Assembly (NCBI GenBank): GCA_049964655.1
Contig: JBMFXC010000032.1
Coordinates: forward strand, 1 to 27,014
Reading direction: 5' to 3'
DNA length: 27,014 nucleotides
Origin: JAJZJT01 sp049964655
GTDB taxonomy: Bacteria > Actinomycetota > Acidimicrobiia > Acidimicrobiales > RAAP-2
A program made the translations under genes and the position numbers. A model generated the notes under the pieces. It was not told where the DNA came from and ran no database searches. It was given only the letters and a program-made list of their open reading frames with translations. Below, one piece after another: positions 7,425 through 13,004 of this stretch (position 1 is the stretch's first letter; every line of letters begins with the position of its first letter).

Positions 7425-8363
7425 ATGTCCGAACGCTCTCGCAACCTTCCCCGCCGTTCCTGCATGTCCTCACCGGGATCGAACGACCGCTTCCTCGCCA
7501 AGGCGCCGACCGTCCCCGCCGACATGAGCTTCCTCGACCTCGAGGACTCGGTCGCTCCACTGGAGAAGGAGAACGCCCGGGCCAAGGTGGTCGACGCCAT
7601 CAAGAACCTCCCCTGGGACGACCGGGTCCTCTGCGTGCGCATCAACGCCTGGGACACGGAGTGGACCTACGGTGACGTCATCGAAGTGGTCGGCAACGCC
7701 GGTCCCCGGCTCGACGAGGTGATGCTGCCCAAAGTCCAGTCGGCTGCCGAGGTGGTGGCGCTCGACCTCCTGCTCACGCAGGTCGAGAAGAAGTCCGGCC
7801 TGCCGGTCGGGCACATCGGCATCGAGGCGCAGATCGAGACGACGAGAGGCCTCATCAACGTCGAGGAGATCTGCGCCGCCTCGCCGAGGCTCGAGACGAT
7901 CATCTTCGGGCCGGCCGACTTCGCCGCGTCGATGGAGATGCCCGTGCTGACCGGCGGCGTGGCGATCCCCGAGTACCCGGGTGACCACTTCAACTACGTC
8001 TTCTCGAAGATCCTCATGGCTGGCCGGGCCAACGGGCTCCAGGTGATCGACGGCCCGTTCCTCAAGGTGCGCGAGCTCGACAGCTTGCGCGAGTTCGCCC
8101 AGCGCACCCGGGTGCTCGGCTACGACGGCAAGTGGGCGCTCACTCCCGACCAGGTGAGCGTGTTGAACGAGGTCTACTCGCCTACCCAGGAGCAGTTCGA
8201 CCGGGCCTGGGACATCCTCGACGCCTACCGCAAGGCGACGGAGGAGGAGCGGACCGGAGCGGTCATGTTCGGCGACGAGATGATCGACGAGGCCTCGCGC
8301 AAGATGGCCACGAAGTTCGTCGCTCGCGGCGAGCGAGCCGGGCTCTCCCGCTCGTCCGGCTGA
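7425..8363 (+). CDS. mcl1: L-malyl-CoA / beta-methylmalyl-CoA lyase (CitE-like CoA ester lyase)
   Basis: A 312-residue HpcH/HpaI-fold lyase that should cleave beta-methylmalyl-CoA to glyoxylate and propionyl-CoA, and malyl-CoA to glyoxylate and acetyl-CoA. N-terminal CMSSPGSNDRFLAKA, FLDLEDSVAP (36-45), VRINAWDTEW (71-80, with Arg72), EVMLPKVQSAAEV, IGIEAQIETTRGL (131-143, with metal and acid ligands Glu134/Glu138) and FGPADFAAS (161-169, Asp165) match the Mcl1 type closely. The match is better than to short CitE-type citrate lyase beta subunits, and the length is right for Mcl1. It is convergent with mcd, and a MaoC gene lies further along, so three late ethylmalonyl-CoA pathway enzymes are grouped. 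The stop codon lies inside a 21-bp tandem repeat that continues into an assembly gap. Confidence 0.85.
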   Translation: MSERSRNLPRRSCMSSPGSNDRFLAKAPTVPADMSFLDLEDSVAPLEKENARAKVVDAIKNLPWDDRVLCVRINAWDTEWTYGDVIEVVGNAGPRLDEVMLPKVQSAAEVVALDLLLTQVEKKSGLPVGHIGIEAQIETTRGLINVEEICAASPRLETIIFGPADFAASMEMPVLTGGVAIPEYPGDHFNYVFSKILMAGRANGLQVIDGPFLKVRELDSLREFAQRTRVLGYDGKWALTPDQVSVLNEVYSPTQEQFDRAWDILDAYRKATEEERTGAVMFGDEMIDEASRKMATKFVARGERAGLSRSSG

Positions 8364-8544
8364 GCTCGNNNNNNNNNNNNNNNNNNNNNNNNNNNNNNNN
8401 NNNNNNNNNNNNNNNNNNNNNNNNNNNNNNNNNNNNNNNNNNNNNNNNNNNNNNNNNNNNNNNNNNNNGGCGCCGTCCGGCTGAGCTCGGGCGCCGTCCG
8501 GCTGAGCTCGGGCGCCGTCCGGCTGAGCTCGGGCGCCGTCCGGC
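8354..8544. repeat. 21-bp tandem repeat starting at the mcl1 stop codon, broken by an assembly gap
   Basis: The unit begins GTCCGGCTGAGCTCGGGC and ends GCC. A partial copy at 8354-8368 includes the mcl1 stop TGA (8361-8363). After the gap three full copies run from 8475 to 8537, with a partial copy after them. Each copy contains TGA, the palindrome GAGCTC and the palindrome GGCGCC. Copy number in the genome is unknown because the gap lies within the array. Confidence 0.92.
8369..8468. other. assembly gap of exactly 100 N
   Basis: One hundred N in a row is the usual placeholder for a scaffold gap of unknown length. The same 21-bp repeat flanks both sides, so the simplest reading is that the repeat array stopped the assembly. 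The true distance between mcl1 and mcd is therefore not known. Confidence 0.95.
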
Positions 8545-8548
8545 GTTG

Positions 8549-8585
8549 CCGGTGGGACCCGACGCACGGTCGCGGGTCCCACCGG
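8549..8585. terminator. 12-13 bp hairpin between the convergent mcl1 and mcd
   Basis: CCGGTGGGACCC (8549-8560) pairs perfectly with GGGTCCCACCGG (8574-8585), and G8561/C8573 can add one pair, leaving an 11-base loop. It lies five bases after the mcd stop, and after the repeat array downstream of mcl1, so it could end transcripts from both sides. There is no U-tract, as is common for actinobacterial terminators. Confidence 0.6.
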
Positions 8586-8590
8586 TGGCG

Positions 8591-10231
8591 TCAGGCCGAG
8601 GTCCGGTCCTGCAGGCGCCGGGCGATGACCTTGAGGCACAGCGTCTCGTCAGCTCCCTCGAAGATCGAGAGCACCCGGGCGTCGACGAAGAAGCGGCTCA
8701 CGGCGAACTCCTCGGCGTAGCCCATCCCACCGTGGACCTGCAGGGCCTCGCGGGTCACCCACTCTGCGGCGCGGCACACATAGGCCTTCGCCATCGACGC
8801 CTCGAGGGCCCCTTCGCCCTTGGACATGAGGCGGGCCACTTCGTAGGAGAACTGGCGGGTGGCGGCGATCACCGCCACCATGCGGCCGAGCTTGGCCTGG
8901 GTCAGCTGGTAGTCGAGGATGGGCGACCCGAACACCGAGCGGTTGCGGGCGTAGTCGAGGGCGGCCTCGTAGGCGGCCTGCATGACCCCGAGAGCGCGGG
9001 CCGCCGTCTGGAGCCGACCGTTCTCGAAGCCTTGCATCTGCAGGTAGAAGCCCTTGCCCAGCCCCGGCTCACCGCCGACCAGGTTGTCGTCTGGCACGAA
9101 CCACTGGTCGAAGGCGACTTCGTAGGAGTGCATGCCCCGGTAGCCGATCGTGTCGATGGCTCGGCCCTCCATCCGCCCGGTCGAGCTGGCTGGCCGACCT
9201 TCGGCGCCCGGCTCCTGGGTGAAGACGAACCCGTGCCCCTCGCCACGGGGCTTCTCGACCACGAACAGGGACAGGCCACGGTGCGCCTTGGACCGGTCGG
9301 GGTCCGTCCGGGCCAACAGCATGAGCACGTCGGCCCGGGCGGCAAACGTGCACCACGTCTTGACCCCACTGACCACCCAACCCCCGTCCACCTTGGTGGC
9401 CGTGGTCGTGATGCCGGCCACGTCGGAACCGAAGTCAGGCTCGGTGACGGCCACCGCGGCGAGCACCTCGCCGGAGGCGAGCTTGGGCAGCCACTGTTGC
9501 TTCTGCGCTTCGGTCCCGCCATGCACGAGCGCCCGGGTGAGGATCTCGGGCCGGGTCATGAGCGAGCCGCCGGCGCCGAGCGATCCCCACGACAGCTCCT
9601 CGGTGGCCACCACCATGCCCAGGTAGTCGCTCTCGCCCCCGGTGGCGAAGCCGCCGTAGGCCTCGGGGACCGACATCCCGAAGCCCCCCATGTCGGCCAG
9701 GCCGGAGATGATCTCTTCGGGGATGTCGGTGTTGGCTCGGTGGATGTGCTCCGCCCGGGGCCGGATCTGCTCTTCGGCGAAGCGGTGGAACGTGTCGCGA
9801 ACCAGCTCGAAGTCGGCGTCGAGGTGACGAGGCCCTTCCGTCTCGGCGAGCGAGGCCAGCACCTCCGGCCGGCGGAACGTCGCCACGAAGTCGGCGGCGG
9901 GCTCGAGCCAGCCGCGGGCGACGCCCCACGTTGCCTCTCGGCCGACCGTGCGTGACTCGAGATCCGCCAGGGCGTCGGCGGCGAAGACGCAGGCGATGCG
10001 GGCCTCGAGCTCCCCGTTGGCGCCGTAGGCGATCGCCGCCTCGGCCGTACGGACCGCCGCCGCGGCATGGGCCACGTCGTAGGCAAGCACCTGCGCGGCG
10101 TCCGGGCCACCGGCGTCGGCGACGGCGGCGACGCCGGAGTCGACCACTGCCGCGGCGGTGGCGACTGCTCGGGCGGCGGCCTCGAGGTCGGGTGTGGGCA
10201 AGGGGTGGGCGGAAGTGTCAGCGGTCGTCAC
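8591..10231 (-). CDS. mcd: methylsuccinyl-CoA dehydrogenase (acyl-CoA dehydrogenase with N-terminal extension)
   Basis: A 546-residue flavoprotein of the acyl-CoA dehydrogenase superfamily, expected to oxidise (2S)-methylsuccinyl-CoA to mesaconyl-CoA. The dehydrogenase core starts near residue 145 (FELVRDTFHRFAEEQIRPRA), with TEELSWGSLGAGG, VTEPDFGSDVAG, SGVKTWCTFAARAD, IDTIGYRGMHSY, GRLQTAARALGVMQA, LQVHGGMGYAEE, and the catalytic base Glu525 in SIFEGADE. About 140 extra N-terminal residues, and the total near 547, are features of Mcd from the ethylmalonyl-CoA pathway; ordinary family members have about 380. The GTG start at 10231 is set by TAACCT seven bases upstream and agrees with the expected length. 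It follows the methyltransferase gene by 25 bases but has its own promoter. Another long acyl-CoA dehydrogenase is possible but less likely, given mcl1 and the hydratase nearby. Confidence 0.82.
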   Translation of the reverse strand: MTTADTSAHPLPTPDLEAAARAVATAAAVVDSGVAAVADAGGPDAAQVLAYDVAHAAAAVRTAEAAIAYGANGELEARIACVFAADALADLESRTVGREATWGVARGWLEPAADFVATFRRPEVLASLAETEGPRHLDADFELVRDTFHRFAEEQIRPRAEHIHRANTDIPEEIISGLADMGGFGMSVPEAYGGFATGGESDYLGMVVATEELSWGSLGAGGSLMTRPEILTRALVHGGTEAQKQQWLPKLASGEVLAAVAVTEPDFGSDVAGITTTATKVDGGWVVSGVKTWCTFAARADVLMLLARTDPDRSKAHRGLSLFVVEKPRGEGHGFVFTQEPGAEGRPASSTGRMEGRAIDTIGYRGMHSYEVAFDQWFVPDDNLVGGEPGLGKGFYLQMQGFENGRLQTAARALGVMQAAYEAALDYARNRSVFGSPILDYQLTQAKLGRMVAVIAATRQFSYEVARLMSKGEGALEASMAKAYVCRAAEWVTREALQVHGGMGYAEEFAVSRFFVDARVLSIFEGADETLCLKVIARRLQDRTSA

Positions 10232-10238
10232 GCCGCAG

Positions 10239-10260
10239 AGGTTAGTGACTCGGTGATCAC
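10239..10260 (-). promoter_or_regulatory. leaderless promoter of mcd with a nearby palindrome
   Basis: On the minus strand TAACCT (10239-10244) ends seven bases before GTG 10231. In the spacer region upstream, the plus strand has GTGACTCGGTGATCAC, which holds the perfect palindrome GTGATCAC (10253-10260) and an outer GTGA/TCAC pair. This may be an operator. The palindrome also contains the stop codon of the methyltransferase gene. Confidence 0.45.
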
Positions 10261-10913
10261 GCTCGCCGTGCCGGGGACGACCGTGCCACGACGGTGACGA
10301 GCGGAGGCAGCACGATTGCGTCGTCGCCGGGGTCGACGCCGGTGAGGGCGGCCAGGTACTCGGCGACGGGGCCCGGTCCCGCACCGGCGGGTGCCTCGGC
10401 CCACGCATCGACCACCTCGAGGCCGGCATCTCGCACGAGGGCGGGGAGGAGGGCGCCGACGTCGGGATGGCGGGCCGAAGGCATCGACAGCGGGTGCCCG
10501 TCGACGCGTCCTGCCGACGTGATGGGCTCTTGGGCGACGACCCACCCCTCGGTCCGGGTCACGGCGGCCATGCGGGCGAGGACGACGGCGGGGTCGAGCA
10601 CGTGCAGGAGGAGGAAGCGACAGAACGCCAGGTCGACCGGTTCGGGAAGTTGGAGGTCCTCTCCGGCCTGGGTGATGGCGACGACCTGGGCGTGGGCGGC
10701 TGCCGCCTCGGCGACCTCGTCACGGGCCGATGGGTCGCTGTCGATGGCGTAGACGCGTCCGGTCTGCCCGACCACCTCGGCAAGGGCCACCGACACGTCG
10801 CCACCACCGGCGCCCACGTCGGCGCACGTCCAACCCGAGCCGATGCCCAGGCGCTCGAGGGCAGTGGCCAGCGGGCGCCGGTAGACGTCGTCGCGCAGTC
10901 CCTTCAGCTCCAT
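10257..10913 (-). CDS. class I SAM-dependent methyltransferase, substrate unknown
   Basis: A 218-residue cytoplasmic protein with the class I methyltransferase fold. Motif I is ADVGAGGGDVS (residues 31-41), which binds S-adenosylmethionine. Motif II follows as RVYAIDSDP (about 53-61), and a later acidic/aromatic segment reads VDLAFCRFLLLHVLDP. The ATG at 10913 is chosen because TACGGT lies six bases upstream; the frame is open 37 codons further but runs past that promoter and into the divergent gene. MELKGLRDDVYRRPLATALE looks like a natural N terminus. The substrate cannot be deduced. It is divergent from the DUF6941 gene, across 61 bases with two outward -10 elements, and 25 bases upstream of mcd on the same strand. 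Confidence 0.8.
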   Translation of the reverse strand: MELKGLRDDVYRRPLATALERLGIGSGWTCADVGAGGGDVSVALAEVVGQTGRVYAIDSDPSARDEVAEAAAAHAQVVAITQAGEDLQLPEPVDLAFCRFLLLHVLDPAVVLARMAAVTRTEGWVVAQEPITSAGRVDGHPLSMPSARHPDVGALLPALVRDAGLEVVDAWAEAPAGAGPGPVAEYLAALTGVDPGDDAIVLPPLVTVVARSSPARRA

Positions 10914-10919
10914 GTGGCC

Positions 10920-10925
10920 ACCGTA
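10920..10925 (-). promoter_or_regulatory. leaderless-type -10 element TACGGT of the methyltransferase gene
   Basis: On the minus strand TACGGT ends six bases before ATG 10913. It faces away from the plus-strand TAGCCT at 10962, so two promoters share a 61-base gap. Confidence 0.5.
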
Positions 10926-10961
10926 CCCGTGCCGCTTCTCCGGGGCACCCGTGCCACCCGA

Positions 10962-10967
10962 TAGCCT
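10962..10967 (+). promoter_or_regulatory. leaderless-type -10 element TAGCCT of the DUF6941 gene
   Basis: TAGCCT ends seven bases before GTG 10975. This decides the start of the DUF6941 gene against earlier in-frame candidates such as 10912, which lies inside the divergent gene. Confidence 0.55.
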
Positions 10968-10974
10968 CGCCAGG

Positions 10975-11409
10975 GTGAAGGTGACGATGCTCCTCTGTGA
11001 CGCGGCCCAGGTGGCCGACGGCAAGCTCTACGTGCTCGGTGCCGGCTGGAGCATGACCGGGCCGGACCCGGTCCCCTCCGCGGTGGCGCTCAAGATCGAC
11101 GTCGGTTGGCACGAGGCCGAACGTGTCCACCACTGGGAGCTGTTCCTCGAGGATGCCGACGGCCAGCCCGTCCTGGTCGACACCCCGGAGGGGGCTCGAC
11201 CCGTCGAGGTGCGGGGCGAGTTCACCGTGGGCCGACCGGTCGGTGTGCCCGAGGGCTCGCCCATCGACGTCGCCCTGGCCGTCAACCTGGGGCCGTTGCC
11301 GCTCCCCACCGGCTCGCGCTTCAACTGGAAGCTCGCCATCGACGGTGAGTCGCATCCCGACTGGTCCCTCGCCTTCACGACCCGCCCGGAGGTCCCCTCC
11401 GGAGAGTGA
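10975..11409 (+). CDS. DUF6941 family protein, function unknown
   Basis: A 144-residue soluble protein beginning KVTMLLCDAAQVADGKLYVLGAGWS, the pattern I associate with the actinobacterial DUF6941 family. It is probably a small beta-sandwich: strands alternate through KIDVGWHEAERVHHWELFLED, VRGEFTVGRP, and FNWKLAIDGE. No catalytic residues or export signal are evident. The function is not known. The GTG start follows from the TAGCCT element. It is divergent from the methyltransferase. Its stop codon is the first TGA of a degenerate 19-bp tandem repeat, and the MaoC gene follows after 123 bases on the same strand. Confidence 0.78.
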   Translation: MKVTMLLCDAAQVADGKLYVLGAGWSMTGPDPVPSAVALKIDVGWHEAERVHHWELFLEDADGQPVLVDTPEGARPVEVRGEFTVGRPVGVPEGSPIDVALAVNLGPLPLPTGSRFNWKLAIDGESHPDWSLAFTTRPEVPSGE

Positions 11410-11450
11410 CCGCTCCCGGGTCGGGTGACCGTCGCCGGGCCGGGTGACCC
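11406..11450. repeat. degenerate 19-bp tandem repeat over the DUF6941 stop codon
   Basis: Copies begin GTGACCG at 11406, 11425 and 11444. The first two read GTGACCGCTCCCGGGTCGG and GTGACCGTCGCCGGGCCGG; the third is cut short. The TGA of copy one (11407-11409) is the stop codon of the gene. The copies have diverged, so this array looks older than those at 1, 8354 and 23408. Confidence 0.7.
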
Positions 11451-11532
11451 GTCGGCCCTGTCGCGGGGTGCCGTGCCAGGCAATCCCGGGTGACGTTGGA
11501 CGCCGGAGGCCGCGAGCGACTACACAGCGAGC

Positions 11533-12045
11533 ATGACCATCCACGATCGCCCCTTCGGTCGGTACCTCGAGGACTTCGTCCCCGGTGACGTCTACCGGCA
11601 CTGGCCTGGCAAGACCATCACCGAGTCTGACGACCACCTGTTCTGCATGCTCACCATGAACCACCATCCGCTGCACACGAACGCCTGGTTCGCCGAGCAC
11701 GAGACGGTGCAGGGACGCAACGTCGTGGTGGGCAACCTCGTCTACTCGTTGGTGCTCGGCATGAGCGTCCCCGACGTGAGCGGTGCCGCCATCGCCAACC
11801 TCGAGGTCGAGTCGTTGGTGCACCGCAAGCCCACCTTCCACGGCGACACGATCTACGCCGAGACGCGGGTGGTCGACGTCGTCGAGTCGAAGTCTCGTGA
11901 CGACCGGGGTGTGGTCACCGTCGAGACCAAGGCCTTCAACCAGCACGGTGACGAAGTGTGCTTCTTCCGGCGCAAGGTCATGGTGTGGAAGCGGGCAGCT
12001 GCGCCCGCTCGACGGCGCCCGTACGGCGACAACGTCTGGGAGTGA
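11533..12045 (+). CDS. MaoC-type enoyl-CoA hydratase, probable mesaconyl-CoA hydratase
   Basis: A 170-residue single hot-dog-fold protein. FGRYLEDFVPGDVYRHWPGKTITESDDHLFCMLTMNHHPLHTN (residues 8-51) carries the hydratase-2 pattern with an acidic residue, asparagine and histidine in the active-site helix. LEVESLVHRKPTFHGDTIYAETRV follows. The reaction should be addition of water to an enoyl-CoA. With a methylsuccinyl-CoA dehydrogenase and a beta-methylmalyl-CoA lyase nearby, the likely substrate is mesaconyl-CoA, giving beta-methylmalyl-CoA. The Rhodobacter hydratase is about 340 residues (double hot-dog), so this would be a half-length type; I recall comparable short MaoC proteins in Streptomyces clusters. 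ATG 11533 is preceded by TACACA six bases upstream, a near-consensus leaderless -10. It overlaps mutY by four bases. Confidence 0.8.
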   Translation: MTIHDRPFGRYLEDFVPGDVYRHWPGKTITESDDHLFCMLTMNHHPLHTNAWFAEHETVQGRNVVVGNLVYSLVLGMSVPDVSGAAIANLEVESLVHRKPTFHGDTIYAETRVVDVVESKSRDDRGVVTVETKAFNQHGDEVCFFRRKVMVWKRAAAPARRRPYGDNVWE

Positions 12046-12971
12046 CCGGGAAGCCTGTTGCTTTTCAGGCGGGAGCCTGCGTGGCGGCGAGGGCCGATCT
12101 CGATCGTCTCGCTCCGATCGGAGCAGCGCTCGCCGCCCAGGGGGCGCGTCTAAGACCGGACCTGCCGTGGCGCAGGACGCGAGACCCCTGGGCGGTACTG
12201 GTCAGCGAGGTGATGGCCCAGCAGACCCAGCTGTCCCGTGTCGAGCCCGCCTATCGCTCCTTCCTCAAGCGCTTTCCCGACCCGGTGAGCTGCGCTGGTG
12301 CCCCGCTCGGTGACGTGCTGCGCCAGTGGTCCGGCCTCGGCTACAACCGCCGTGCCCGCAACCTGCACCAGGCGGCGGTCACCGTCACCGAGGAGCACGG
12401 CGGTACGGTGCCTGGCACCCTGCCCGAGCTGTTGGCCCTTTCGGGAGTGGGCCCGTACACGGCGCGCGCCGTGCTCGCCTTCGCGTTCGAGCGTGACGTC
12501 GGCGTCGTCGACACCAACGCAGGCCGGGTGCTTGCCCGGGCGGTCGCCGGTCGGGCACTGAGCGGCCGGGAGGCCCAGGAGCTGGCCGACGCACTGGTGC
12601 CGGACGGAGCAGGGTGGGCGTGCAACCAGGCCCTGCTCGACCTCGGTGCTCTGGTGTGCGTCTCGGGCGTACCCCGGTGCGGATCGTGCCCGCTCGAGAG
12701 CTGGTGCGCCTGGGCGACCGCCGGGCGCCAGCAACCGGACCCGGCTCGAGGGACAGCAGGGTCGTCCTCCCCCCAGGGGGCCTTCGTCGGGTCCGAGCGC
12801 CAGGGGCGTGGCCGGCTGGTGGCGGCGCTCCGTGCCGGGCCGATCCCGGTTGCCAGCGTTGCCGTCGCGGCGGGCTGGCCCGATGACGAGGGGCGCGCCG
12901 AGCGGGTCCTCGACCAGCTCGTCGCCGAGGGGCTGGTCGTCCGCAGGGGAGCGGTGCTCGAGCTGCCCTGA
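12042..12971 (+). CDS. mutY: adenine DNA glycosylase
   Basis: A 309-residue base-excision repair enzyme that removes adenine mispaired with 8-oxoguanine. LPWRRTRDPWAVLVSEVMAQQTQ includes catalytic Glu56. The helix-hairpin-helix is LSGVGPYTARA (133-143), catalytic Asp157 lies in VVDTNAGRVLAR, and a [4Fe-4S] cluster is bound by Cys206, 213, 216 and 222 with the exact C-x6-C-x2-C-x5-C spacing. The C-terminal NUDIX-like domain of E. coli MutY is absent. Instead, QGRGRLVAALRAGPIPVASV and WPDDEGRAERVLDQLVAEGLVV form a short helical tail like that of other actinobacterial MutY proteins. GTG 12042 overlaps the stop of the MaoC gene as GTGA, so the two are probably translationally coupled. It is convergent with the propeller-protein gene, 33 bases away. 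Confidence 0.9.
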   Translation: MTGKPVAFQAGACVAARADLDRLAPIGAALAAQGARLRPDLPWRRTRDPWAVLVSEVMAQQTQLSRVEPAYRSFLKRFPDPVSCAGAPLGDVLRQWSGLGYNRRARNLHQAAVTVTEEHGGTVPGTLPELLALSGVGPYTARAVLAFAFERDVGVVDTNAGRVLARAVAGRALSGREAQELADALVPDGAGWACNQALLDLGALVCVSGVPRCGSCPLESWCAWATAGRQQPDPARGTAGSSSPQGAFVGSERQGRGRLVAALRAGPIPVASVAVAAGWPDDEGRAERVLDQLVAEGLVVRRGAVLELP

Positions 12972-12984
12972 CTGACCACCAGGG
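12966..12984. terminator. weak hairpin between mutY and the convergent propeller gene
   Basis: CCCTG and CAGGG can pair around a nine-base loop just at the mutY stop codon. The stem is only five pairs and there is no U-tract, so this is a tentative call. Confidence 0.25.
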
Positions 12985-13004
12985 ATGGGGACCCGGAGCG
13001 CGGA

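Noticed and set aside
8354..8544. CRISPR array
   Set aside because: The units are contiguous with no spacers and only 21 bp long; no cas genes are present. The same applies to the arrays at 1, 23408 and 26967.
8132..9955. Open frame running through the N gap and antisense to mcd
   Set aside because: It crosses 100 unknown bases, consists of repeat translation and reverse-strand mcd sequence, and has no recognisable domain.
10975..11409. Prophage remnant around the DUF6941 gene
   Set aside because: No other phage-like gene, integrase or attachment site is near; the neighbours are metabolic genes.
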